From: Desulfuromonadaceae bacterium
Lineage (GTDB): Bacteria > Desulfobacterota > Desulfuromonadia > Desulfuromonadales > JAHYIW01
Assembly: GCA_019429445.1 (NCBI GenBank)
Contig: JAHYIW010000004.1
Span: forward strand, 62,001-126,000
Reading direction: 5' to 3'
DNA length: 64,000 nucleotides
The position numbers and the translations under genes were made by a program. The notes under the pieces are model-generated. The model saw only the letters and a program-made list of their open reading frames with translations, was not told where the DNA came from and ran no database searches. Positions 44,092-56,200 of this stretch are shown piece by piece (position 1 is the stretch's first letter; the number at the start of each line of letters is the position of its first letter).

Positions 44092-44239
44092 AATGCATCT
44101 GCAAAAAAGAATGAGATGGCTAAGCAAAAATTTTGTCCTCCAAGGCTTGGTGGGTTTTCAGGGGCGAAGGCCTACATCAGGTAGGTCGAGGTCCTGAAAA
44201 AGCAGCGTAACGCCGGAGGGCGGACTTTTTGCGACGCCA
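44092..44239 (-). repeat. 147-bp palindromic repeat, copy E
   Basis: Inverted family copy. The flanks TCAATGGC (44084-44091) and TCAATTGT (44240-44247) agree in six of eight bases, a decayed duplication. The TGA stop of the downstream-reading MFS fusion gene lies within the right flank. Confidence 0.85.
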
Positions 44240-46762
44240 TCAATTGTAGGCTGGTGACGTTTTCCCCGGTTCGAGTGATTGCGCTTTGCGCATAAAGTGG
44301 GAAGCCGTATCGCTGCGCCCCGATTTGGAATAACCGATCCCCAGTTCGCGCAGGTTCTCGGCGACTTGCCAGCGGGTTGCGCCAAGATTGATAATCGGCA
44401 GAATAATGTTTTTTTGCGCGGCGAGAAGATTTTGCATATTGGTGGCCTGGAACTCGCCCAGTGTATGCTCACCCAGATTATATTTGGCGGAATATTCCAG
44501 AATCGGCATATCGTCGGTATTAAGTCCGGCCCCTTGTGCAAAATCGAGGAGCGCACTGCGGTCATACAGGTAATGTTTGGCGATCAGGTCGCCAGCTGAT
44601 TCGATCTCAATCTCTCTTAACACCTGGCTGATTTGGGGATGGTTTATGCGCTCCTGCAGTGCGCTGTAGTCAAATTGCAGTGGTGTGTTCCCTCCCAGCA
44701 GGATCAGGTCGGATCCGGCCTTGAAGGCCAAAACGTGTTCAAAGGTGCGCAAAAAGGTATTGCAGGCAATTTTAAGGTTGCCCGGTTCAATATCATAAAG
44801 GCCGATCCATTGGCAGAGAATTCCTCCGCTATTCAAGCGACTGGCGGCAAGATCGTAAAATTCAGCGGTAAAGAGATTTGAGTTCCCCGCTTGCCAGGGG
44901 TTTGATGGCTCGGAAACGATCACGTCGTAATTATGTGGCTCGGTCAGCAGCAGGTTGCGTCCATCGTTGAGGACAAGATTGATCTTGGCGTCGCACAGGG
45001 CAAAGTCGTTGGCGTCGTCAAAGTAAGACGATGCCTCAACCACGCCGGGAGAAATTTCGACACAGGTGATATTTTTCGTGGGATGGTTGCTCAATCCTTT
45101 TAGCGTCATCCCGGTTCCCAGGCCGATCACCAGCACGTCCTGCGGACTCTGATGGAGCAGCATCGGCAGATGACCGACCAGAATCTGGGTTGCGGCATCC
45201 CGCCCGGTGCTGCCGTCTGTTTTGCCGTTGACGGTAAAGAAACGATTCGTGCCATCCAGGTTCTCATGAACCGCAACGGTCGTATCGACCCCCTCAATCA
45301 CTTCGATAATTTTTTCGGCGGCAAGGATCTTGTTGAGTCCTCCCATGCTGGCGTATTTCGGCGCGTAAATATACACACCGCTGTTCATCAAGGACTGATC
45401 CCACTGCGTCGGCAGAAAGATTGCCACCAGTGTTACGATGAGCAGGATCGGGACGAAAGCTTTTGAGCGCTGCGTGGTTAGCCGATAAGAGATAAAAATG
45501 GCCAGGAGAATGTTGGCGATGGCCAGCAAGCGAAAGCTGTTCAACAGTCCGAACGCCGGGATCAGGGTGAATCCTGCGACCAGACTGCCGAGCACCGCGC
45601 CGGTCGTGTTGCAAAATACCACCAGCCCCACCCCTTCACCGGTGCGGGCTTTCCCCGGATCGACAATGGCAACCGCCGCCGGGAGGAGCGCGCCGGAAAA
45701 GATGGTCGGCAGACACATCACGCTAAAAACAATCAGGAACGAGAGCGTTGACAGGTGCCACCAGCGCTCGCCGGATGCCTCGTGGGCAAACTGGAACAGA
45801 TAGGCCAGTTGATCATAAAACGGCACCGTGACGAGGATTGAAACCCCCATCAGACCAGCAAGGACAATAAAGATATGGCGTTCGTTGAGCTGCGGGTGAA
45901 CGTTGCGGGCGTAAAGTGCGCCGCCGATAGCAATGCCGATCAAATAGGCGCTGAGCATCAGCGCAAAGGCATAGGTGGTGTTGCCGAGAAAGAGCAGAAA
46001 TACGCGAGTCCAGAGAATCTCGTACGCCAGCGAAAAAAAGCCGATGGCACTGATACTCAACAGCAGAACCTTGTTGTCAGCCGCCAGTTGCGGCAAGGAA
46101 TGGCGTTTGCTCATCGATACGTCGACCGTGGCTTCCGCCTTGCCAAGACTGCGCGAGAGGACCAGTGCGGTGATCGCGATCAGCGTATTTGCGGCAATAG
46201 TGAGCCACCCGGTGGTTGACAGGCCAAACGTTGGAATCAGATAGAAACCGGCACAAAAGGCACCCGCCATGGCGCCCAGGGTATTCATCGCATAGAGGCG
46301 ACCGATCTGTCCGCCACTTTTCTGGCGAGCAAAGAAACGACACATGATCGGAAAGGTGCCCCCCATGTAGACCGCTGCCGGCAATAACAGAATGGCGGAA
46401 AAGAAAATATGCAGAGCGTTGGCGAACCCCGTTCCGCCAAACGACTGCACCAGAAAAACATAAAAAGTTTGAATGGCCATCAGGGCCGGAGCAAAGAACA
46501 GCGCACTGAGAGCAATGCCCAGTTCGAGCACCGCATAGATGGTCAACAGATTCTTTTTCTGGTCGGCATAACGGCCGATAAGGTAGCTGCCCAGGGCGAT
46601 TCCACCCATAAACGTTGCGGTGACGATGCTGACCGCGTAGATCGTTGTGCCGAAGGTCAACGAAAGATGTTTGCTCCACAGAACTTCATAAACCAGGGCA
46701 CAAAATCCCGAAAGAGTGAAGATCAGATAAACGAGAGCTTTGGCAAAAGGGCGATCAGTCAT
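44240..46762 (-). CDS. MFS-like / spermidine-synthase-like fusion protein 1
   Basis: This is an 840-residue protein. Residues ~1-440 contain about 14 hydrophobic helices (LIFTLSGFCALVYEVLWSKH at the start; RLYAMNTLGAMAGAFCAGF). Residues ~485-720 resemble the SAM-dependent methyltransferase fold of spermidine synthase (VIGLGTGMTLKGL; CVEISPGVVEASSYF; LVLNDGRNLLL). The catalytic Asp region, DSTDP-like in true SpeE, reads SEPSNPWQAG, so aminopropyl transfer is doubtful. A helical tail follows, residues ~740-840. Such fusions are common and uncharacterised. A close paralogue lies at 58901-61402; the pair brackets giant cytochrome 3. Confidence 0.85.
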   Translation of the reverse strand: MTDRPFAKALVYLIFTLSGFCALVYEVLWSKHLSLTFGTTIYAVSIVTATFMGGIALGSYLIGRYADQKKNLLTIYAVLELGIALSALFFAPALMAIQTFYVFLVQSFGGTGFANALHIFFSAILLLPAAVYMGGTFPIMCRFFARQKSGGQIGRLYAMNTLGAMAGAFCAGFYLIPTFGLSTTGWLTIAANTLIAITALVLSRSLGKAEATVDVSMSKRHSLPQLAADNKVLLLSISAIGFFSLAYEILWTRVFLLFLGNTTYAFALMLSAYLIGIAIGGALYARNVHPQLNERHIFIVLAGLMGVSILVTVPFYDQLAYLFQFAHEASGERWWHLSTLSFLIVFSVMCLPTIFSGALLPAAVAIVDPGKARTGEGVGLVVFCNTTGAVLGSLVAGFTLIPAFGLLNSFRLLAIANILLAIFISYRLTTQRSKAFVPILLIVTLVAIFLPTQWDQSLMNSGVYIYAPKYASMGGLNKILAAEKIIEVIEGVDTTVAVHENLDGTNRFFTVNGKTDGSTGRDAATQILVGHLPMLLHQSPQDVLVIGLGTGMTLKGLSNHPTKNITCVEISPGVVEASSYFDDANDFALCDAKINLVLNDGRNLLLTEPHNYDVIVSEPSNPWQAGNSNLFTAEFYDLAASRLNSGGILCQWIGLYDIEPGNLKIACNTFLRTFEHVLAFKAGSDLILLGGNTPLQFDYSALQERINHPQISQVLREIEIESAGDLIAKHYLYDRSALLDFAQGAGLNTDDMPILEYSAKYNLGEHTLGEFQATNMQNLLAAQKNIILPIINLGATRWQVAENLRELGIGYSKSGRSDTASHFMRKAQSLEPGKTSPAYN

Positions 46763-47205
46763 GTTACCTCCATTTATTAGCCAAGTCTAATGCAATAAAA
46801 AGGCCACGCACGGCAGGTTGAAAAACAGTGAGAAGGGAGCGCTTGAATCCAGGATTCAAGCTGGTGCTATGGCGGGATGACAGGGTGTTGTTGCCAAATG
46901 GCGTGAATAGTCATGAGATGTTGTGAGGTGAGGATGCACCAAACAGGCACGAATCTCTGGAAAATAAGGAGCGGAATATACATTGTTAAGGCGGCATTAT
47001 ATTTGCAGATGAAACCCAGTGAGCCACTGTACAATTATGAATAAAAGTTTATTAAATATAGTTAACTTTAGGTGAAATGTCTTAATATTAAACAACGTTA
47101 ACTTTCTGTAGATTCCGCAGCAACGCGGAAATTAATCTGCAAATCAAATTGAAAATGACGTTATTCGGTGACGGGTAATTGGACAAAAAGGTAGAGGAGT
47201 CGGTG
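46763..47205. promoter_or_regulatory. Divergent intergenic region upstream of giant cytochrome 3
   Basis: This 440-bp region separates the divergent MFS-fusion and cytochrome 3 genes. GTTAACTTT occurs twice in direct orientation (47061-47069, 47097-47105). An inverted repeat TTCCGC-N6-GCGGAA lies at 47113-47130, about 75 bp before the start codon. The surrounding sequence is AT-rich and promoter-like. These may be regulator sites; none could be matched to a known regulator. Confidence 0.4.
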
Positions 47206-50200
47206 ATGTTATCTACGGTGCGTAAAGTGGTTGTATGTCTGGTGATGCTGTTGGCAATTCCTGTTTTTGCCGTGGCGGTGCAGACCCATTTTCTCTCATG
47301 TGGTGAATGTCACAGACCTGGACTTGATTTTTCAAGTCTGGACGGCGGTGTTTGTGTTGCCTGTCATGCCAATGCCAGCTACGTCTTTAATGATGCTCAA
47401 TCGCACACCATGAAGGGGCATTTTTCCGCTGGTGATGCCAGTAACGCATACAACACCGCCGTCGCCGAGTTTGCTGCCGTACCGGGTCAGCAGTCGTCAC
47501 ATTTGTGGATGAAGTTCAGCGGTGAAACGGTCGCTGCGGCAGGTGCTACCACGCCGACAACCTATGCTCGCCAATTCAACGGTCGCTACGGGATAACCCG
47601 CGGCAAGCTGGTCTGTTTCCGTTGCCACGATCCGCATGCCGATGCAACGGTCAAGACCGCTCTCCTTAAAGTCCCGGTCGATGCCGATCAGCTGTGTCTG
47701 GATTGCCATAAAGGCTGGAATGTCAATAACGCCTCTGCCTACGAAACCCACCCGATTATTGCCGATTACAGCGCCTCGGTTGCTGCCGCGCCGAACGATT
47801 ATAAAGCCACCCCCCTGGTCAATGTTGCCAATGGCGATGTCCGTCTGGTCAACGGCGGCGTTTCCTGTACATCGTGTCATGGCACGCACTTTACCGATTC
47901 CAGTTCCACCACGGCTGACGGTTCGGCAAACTATGGTTCCCTGGTCAACGGTGACGGTTACATCCTGCGTACCGACGGCCCGCTGCGCACCGGCGCAAAC
48001 CGCAATGAAACCGCCCAGCTGCGTTCCAATCTTTGCCAGACCTGTCACGCCATGGAGCTGCACGGGCAAACCACACAGATGCTCGGTTGCCTTGATTGTC
48101 ACGGTGGTCACGCCTACAACGGTGGCACCCCGAACGCCTATATCCTTCGTGCGCAGTCGCGGGAGCCACTGCCGACCCGCCCCGGCGGCATTAACGGTGC
48201 CGCTGCGCCGATCACTTTTGGCGTCTATCCGGTTGGCGGTTCCACCCGCACCAAGTGGGCCGATGATATTGAGGGGCAAGCTGGCGGTCTCTGTGAGCAG
48301 TGTCACGGCGACGTCAACGCACCGCCGCTGAAAGGAATGGCCACCGAGCATGAAGCTGGCAACTCCAACGAGTGTACCGCCTGTCACCGGCACAACGATC
48401 CGGCTAACCTCTATTCGTTCAATCGTGATGCTTCGGCCGCGACCTGCGGGCAGTGCCACGGGTTCCCCCCCTACCTCAACGTTCCCGGCGACCGGCAACT
48501 GGTTCCGGCCAACGACGGCGGTTATGCCGAGAACAACTCCGCTGATCAGGGCGCCCCTTACGACTATCTGAACAGCACCAGTCACTTCAAGGATGAAACC
48601 ACCACCGGGCACAAAGTGCACGCCGGGGCCGATCTGCCGACCAGTCCGGCCGGTTCCCTCGACTGGTATTTTGTTGGTACCGCCGGGGTCGATAACTGCA
48701 AGGTCTGTCACGGTCCCGATGCCGGTGCCAGCGCGGGTGGTCACCGTGAGGCTCCGGCGACCCGTCCCGACACGTTCCGGGATTTATTCTTCGACGCGAT
48801 CGCCAAAACCGGCAACATGACGCCGGCGTATGATGGCACCGGTACCTACACCTGTTCGAACGTCTACTGTCATACCAACGGCGCGCCTTACGGCGGCAGC
48901 CGTCCGACCCGTGACTACACCACGGTCAACATCACGCCGCCCTGGGCTGGCACCGGTGCCAACTATGCGGCCGGTGGGTTTGGCGCCATCTACGGTCAGG
49001 CGAATCGTTGCGCGCTGTGTCACGGTAACAACACCGCCACGATGACCAGCAAATCCAATTCCGCGGTGCACCTCGCCCACCTGGGGGGCACAACGACCCT
49101 CAATATGGGGCAGACATACAGCTGCGCGGTTTGCCACGTCAACACCGCGCTCGACGCCGACACCCTGGCGATCGGTGCGATGGACGGAAGTGCTGGCGGC
49201 ACCCATGTCAACGGTCTGATCGATGTCGCTTATCAGACCAGCGGTTCGGCATTGTATAATGCTCTGGCGGTCAATGCCGTGGGGGTCAATTATGATCCCG
49301 GCACCGGGACCTGCGCTTCCTACTGTCATGACCCGACCGACACCGGCAACAGCGTCGACTGGGACAACGGCACCGACATGCAGTGTGATACCTGTCATGG
49401 CGGGATTGCCAGTGATATCAGTGGTGATGGCGGCGTCGGCCCGATTACCACCGGCTCACATGCTCGCCACTTCAGTGATACCAACGGCCCGCTGCTGACC
49501 TGCGCTCAATGCCACGGGACCGGTGCTGACGCCGGCACCCACGCTGGTCACCTTGATGGCCTTGTCGATCTGGCACCGCCGGTAGACCCGGTCACTTTCA
49601 AAGATATCTGCGAAGAATGCCACGGCTACGATGCCGATCCCGGCGAGGTTCTGCCGGTCTGGGGCAACCCGGCTACCACCGACTGCGCCACCTGTCATAG
49701 CGGCACGCAATGCGGCGCTGACTTCAACACGCACACGGTCGTCACGGTCGATTATGCGCGGACCTCAGGGCACAATCGCCCGACCGCCAGTGGTGCCTAT
49801 GCCCAATCAGGCAATGTCGCCGCCAATCTGGACTGTCTCGATTGTCACCTGGCCGACAGTCCGCTGCATTGGGACGGGATCAACGGTGATTACCTGATGC
49901 GCACCGATGACACTTTCCCGGCGACCTACGCGGGGAACGAGGACAGCTTCTGCGCCAGCTGTCACGGCGCCACTCCAGGGTCGGTCAACGCTGCATCGGT
50001 AGCGACCCAGGCGATCAATACCCACCAGAGCAAGCTGTGTGTCGCCTGTCATAACGTCCATGGCGATCAGAACATTCAGATGATCTGGACGACTCGGGCC
50101 GACCAGCTCAGCCATGACCCGTCGCTGACCGGCAAGTATGCCGCCGATGTCTTCTTTGACAACCTGACCGATTTTGGTCTCAACTCCTACGACGAGGATG

Positions 50201-53200
50201 ACGGCGCCGCCGGTGGCGCGGGCGAGGCCAATGCCGACGATATCTGCGCAACCTGCCACACGGTGGCCGCCGGGACCAGCCACAACAACGCCGACAACAG
50301 CACCGGCGACCATTATCAGGGGACCGACTGCTTCACCTGCCACGGCGGCCACGGCGACACCGATGCCTTTAAAGTCGGCGTCGGCACCGCCTGTAACGAC
50401 TGTCACGGTTTCCCGCCGGTTACCGGCGCCCATGTGCGCCACAGCCAGTCCGCGAGCAACGACAAGGATGTCGAGGATATCTCCGATTGTGCTGTCTGTC
50501 ACACCGGGGCTGATGCCTATAGCTACGATCTTACTGCCGATATCGGCGCAACGCTGAATCACAGCAATACCGCCGGACGCAAAACGATTCTGAACACCAC
50601 GGTCGGTTATAACGCCACCAATCTCGACTGTGCCACTGCCTGCCATGCATCGACCGTCGGCAATGGCGGACGCTGGACCGACACCACCGGTCTGGCGTGC
50701 GATGCCTGTCACTACTACGCGGCTGCGCCGACCAGCGCTGGCAATGCAGGTGATCTGTCGCTCAGCCATGACGAGCATTTTGATGCCGGCAAGGGCTGCA
50801 CCGACTGTCATACCCTCGATGATGGCGCGCTTCCGACCGCCGGGCCACTGACACATATTGATGACATCAGCGGTGCTGATCAGGGCGCGATGTACACCGG
50901 GATGGCCACCGCGCTGAATGATGAAGCGGCTGTTGTTCGTACCAATATGGTGTTTGAAGATGTCAGCAACACCTGCTCCGGTTCCGGTGTCGCCGCCGCG
51001 TGTCATGCCACTGGCACCCCGGACTGGGATATCGCCATTCCGGCGACCGGCGCCGGTTGTCTGGAATGTCATACCGATACCGACACCGCTGCCTACAACC
51101 CGACCTCCGGTCTGCACGATAACAATCCGTTGCCCACCGTCACCGGCAATGCCCACGACGGCTCTTTCGACGACGGCAGTGCTGGCACCGCCGACTGCGT
51201 CACCTGCCACACCACCGCTCCGTCGGCCAGCCATGCCGACGGTACTCTCGATAGCGGGGCTGCGGTGACGGTTGCCGCTGTTGCCGGTTACACTCAGGGA
51301 ACCGGTACTTGTGCCACCACCTGCCACAGCGCCGGGACCGCCTGGGCCTACAAGTGGGCGACCAGCGCCTACAACAGCGACGGCAGCGAGTGCGCCAACT
51401 GTCACGGTGACTACGCCAACGGCTGGGTGACCGGAGTTGCGCCGCATACCGAGAACCCGACTCGCGGCAGCAAGCACAACAACACCGGCACGCTGACCTA
51501 TCCGTGTACCGACTGCCACGCCATCGGTTCGGCGTCCGGCTACAACTGGACCAGCAAGTGGGATCCGACCGGCATCACCAGCAACCACGGTGATGACAAG
51601 ATCACCATGAACCAGACGGCGATCAACACCTTCGCCATCGACACGGTGCCGAATCCCGATCGGGCCGGTTGCACCACGACCAGTTGCCACGGCAACGACG
51701 CGGCGCACAACTTCACCGTGACCACCACCGCGTTCACAACGGCCACAGTGGGTGGCAACGAGCCTTCGGTTCTCTGCTCCAGTTGTCACGGCGGCTACGC
51801 GGGGACCAGCGCCAACGGCTACTGGCCGGACGGCGTGACGCCCGATGAAGATACCGCCGGTGCGCACCAGGAGCACCTGGTGGCCCTTGCTGCACAGGTT
51901 TATAGCGAGACGCTCGCCCAACTGCTGACCGACAATGGTAACGGCACCGCCGATGCCAAGCAGAAGGAGCTCTGCTCCTACTGTCACGACACACCGGGTT
52001 CCGACGGCGATCACGGCATTGCAGCCAATCTGCCTGCCGAAGTCAACGCCATGTACACCATGTGGACCAAGGCGGCGGACAACGGCGTCTATGACAATGT
52101 CGCCGACACCTGTGCCACCGTCGATTGTCACTTCAACAAGACCACACCGGATAACATCTTCGGCTGGTACGACGGCAACACCAGCGCCTGTGTCATGTGC
52201 CATGTCGATGTCACCAGCGATACCGCGCACACCGCACATACCGGTGCCGCAACAACGTTCGGTATTGCTATCGGCTGTGCCGACTGTCACGCTGCGGCCA
52301 CCGACTGGGCCGGCAACGTCGCTCCGGCCAGTGGCCATCTCGATAACAGCTACGATATCGCCGGCAGCGTCGCTTTCACCTACAGCGGCGGTACCTGCGG
52401 TACCAATGCCTGCCATGAAGACGGCAAGGGTGGCGCTCCGGCCGATAACACCTACACCTGGGGTGCAACCCTCGCCGATTGTACGATCTGTCATGCGGCA
52501 ACACCGGCAACGGGCACGCACGTCGTTCACGTCAACAATGGCAGCTACGTTCCGAACAGCTGCGACGACTGCCATACTCCGGCCACCAACGCGGCGCATA
52601 TCGGCGGCGACGTGACCTACAACACGGCGACGATCACCGCCACCGCCGGAACAACACCGAATATTACCTGTACCAATAGTTGTCACACCGGTGTAACGAC
52701 CGAATTTGACGGCACGCCGGGGCTGGCCTGTACCGATTGCCACAGCGGTGGCTACATCGGCGGTGGCAGCAACATGCCACAGTACGCGATGCATACCGTC
52801 ACGGCGACCGTCTCCGGTGTGGTGCATGATCAGACTATTGCCGGAGCGGGAGGCGATTGTGCCTTCTGTCACGATTCCCTGCCCGCAGCGGGCGGTACGC
52901 ACGTTGACGGCACTTTCGTTGCCGATGGCCCGGCCAATACCGATCGTGGCATGTTTGCCGGCTTCACCGACGGCGCGACCCCGACCTGTACCACCGCCTG
53001 CCACAGCGCCGGCACCAGCTGGACTTACAAATGGTCGGCCACTGCCGCCAACAGCGACGGAACCGAGTGTGCCAACTGTCACGGCGACTACGCCAGCGGC
53101 TGGAACACCGGTGTCGGCCATGCGGCAACTCCGACGCGTGGTAACAGCTCGAACCACAATGATACCGGTAACCTCAGTTACGCATGTACCGCGTGTCACG

Positions 53201-56200
53201 TCATCGGTGCGACGACCGGCAATTACCCGTGGACTAGCGGAACCAATGACTGGGCAGCAGAGGGGACGACCCTCCACGGCGACGGTCAGATCAATATCAA
53301 CAGTAACGGAACCAACTCCAGCCGCCACGAGGCTCCGGTGGGCACCTGGAGATCAGGTTGCGCCGGTTGTCACGATGGTGCCAGTAACGATGGGGTTGGC
53401 GCCGATGACGCCAATCATGACTTCCTGGTCAACCTGACCGCTCCATCGGCGCCACGCTGGGTGTACAACACCGTCGCCGGTGACGCGGCCTCCTCCGGCG
53501 GCAGTTGCGATGGTTGCCACGGTAACCAGGCCGGCAATTTCTGGCCGGACGGCAACACCGCCGGGGCTGGCGTCCCCACGGCGGATGACCAGCCAGGGAA
53601 ACATCCAGAGCACATGGCGGCTATGATCGCCAAGGGTATCGCCCAGTCCGACGCTTGTGGCTACTGTCATGGCCCTGAGATTGGCTCCGGCAGCTATCAC
53701 AATGATGGTACCGCGACATTGCCACAACACAGCGCAGGAAACTGGTTCTACAAGCGGATCATCGGTGGTGGCAACGATAGCGACGGTGTATTTAATGCCG
53801 CGACCAACTCCTGTGCGACCATCGACTGTCACTTTAACAACACAACCACACCGCACTGGTACGCCGATAATGTGCCGCCAGCAGCGGTGACGCTGGCCGC
53901 TGTCTCCGGCCCGAATCCACGCTCCATCAAGGTGTCGTGGAATGCGCCGGGCGACGATAATAATCTGGTCAATACCACGCCGTATGTTTACGACCTGCGC
54001 TACGGCACCAGCGCGGCCATTGCTACGGACTACAATTCCACAACCAACTATGCCGGCAACCTGCCTGCCGCCTACGCTGAGGGCTACCTTTCCGAGGCGG
54101 TGGTTGAGAATCTGACCCCGGCCACCACCTACTATTTCAGTCTCAGAACACAAGACACCGCCGGTAACTGGTCAGCAACATCGAATACGATCAGTGCAAC
54201 GCCGACAGTTGATACCCAGGCTCCTGACTTCGGTGGCGCCAACAAGGCGGTCAAGGGGGATGAAGGACAGGCCATCAACCTCTACTGGACGTCGGCTGAA
54301 GACCATACCATGCCGATTACCTACAAGATCTGGATGAAAGATGAGGCGTCCGGTCCCCTGAATATGAATGTCGATACACCGGTGGTGACCGGCTGGACCG
54401 ATAACAAGATCGAACTGAACAATACCCACGGGGTGGTCAACGACACCATCTATCACCTGGGGGTGCGGGCCTGCGACGCTCTCAACAACTGTGATACCAA
54501 CACCCAGATGGTGTCGGTCACGCCGACAGCGGTTCCCCTGGTCGACAAGACCTACCACACATATCGGACCAATGGCTCCCTGGCCCTGGTTCAAGATGGC
54601 AGCGCAGGAACCGAGGTTGTCGGTACGGTTCTCCCTGCGGTCTTCGCCCCGGCCACTAACAACACAGTTCCGGTCAACTACTTTGTTGACACCTTTGCGG
54701 TCTATCTTGATACCGGGAACGGTGCGGCTACGGTCGATGCGACCGTCGGCTATACCACCGACGGGACCATCGGGACCTTTGTCGCGCTGGGAACACCGAA
54801 GGCGGTCACCCTCGGGGCGCGCGCCGATCGTGTCTATCAGTTCAAGATTGTCGATGTCGGCGGGCAGACGATTACCAACGGTCAACGCCTCTCTATTCGA
54901 GTTCGCGAAACGACATCCGTCGGCGTCAAGCTCAACTACGGCAGCACCGCTTACCGTGGGGATGTGACCCTGGCCGAACAGATTGTCAATGTTGCGCCGA
55001 CCGCTGCGACCAACAACGGCACCACCGGCATCGGAGTTGGCGATGCCCTGGTTGAGATCGTCTGGAACGCCGCAACCGATACAGCGGATGGCCTCAGCGA
55101 TACCATTCACTATGACCTCTACGGTTCAAACAACGGCGGCACTTCGTACGATTACGTGATCGCGGAAGGTCTCGATGCCACGACCCTGAGCTATGTCTGG
55201 GATACCCAGACGGCCGGAATCAGCAGCGGTTCGATCGCCGTGCGGGTCAACGCCGGCGATGGCTATTCGCACACGCCCCTCGACATCACCGGGCTGGGCA
55301 CGGCCGATACTGCCGACTATGTGGCTCCGAGTCCGATCGATGATCTGGTCGCCAAAGTCCGCCCGAAAGCCGGATCGGTTCAGCTGATCTGGACCGCACC
55401 GGGGGATGATTATCACAATCACGGGCGGGCGGCCTACTACGATATCCGCTACTCGACTGCTCCGATCACTGAAGGGAATTTCGCAGCGGCGCAGCAAGCG
55501 GTCAATGAGCCGTCCCCCGATTTCGGCGGCAAAATCCAGAAGTTCGAGGTCACCGGGATGATCCCTGGAACGTTGTACTACTTCGCGATCAAAACCTATG
55601 ATGAAGCAGGGAACGGTTCACCACTCTCAACGGCGAAAACTGCTGGCAGCGATCAGGCTGTCGGCGGGCCACACTGCGGGATGTGTCATACCACCGCACC
55701 AAGTGTTGTTGAATCGGTTGGTAACCACAAACTGCATGGTTTTACCATTGAGGATTGCACCAAGTGTCATGGTGCCGCCGTCGCCAGCTACGGTCTCGAT
55801 CATCAGGACGGCATCCTGACCATGGGCTATGGACCGGGCGGCGTCCATTCCGGTATCATTTCCGGCAACCGCATCTACTACACCAACGACGGGACGCCAG
55901 GCGGAACCGTGCTCTATGACGACACCGACGGTTTCGGCGGTTTTGGTGCTGGCAGCTATGCGGCCGTCGGCGATGGGGTTGATAACGGCACCTGCAGTAA
56001 CTTCGGTGCGCTTGGCGTCGGCGGCTGCCACTCCGCAGCCGGGAGCGACCCGGATGGTGCTGGTACGGTTTACAATACTATTTCGATCCCCACCTGGACA
56101 TCCGCGGCCTATTTGAACTGTGCCTCCTGTCATGGTAATCCGGATCGAACCACCGACACGTTCTACAATCGACCGTTTGATGCAACAGCAGCAAACGGAG

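Noticed and set aside
49807-53328. Long antisense open frame of about 1170 codons opposite giant cytochrome 3
   Set aside because: It mirrors the GC-rich repeated codons of the cytochrome, has low-complexity Gly/Val/Thr/Arg-rich sequence and no domain. A similar antisense frame at 9267-12017 has the same cause.
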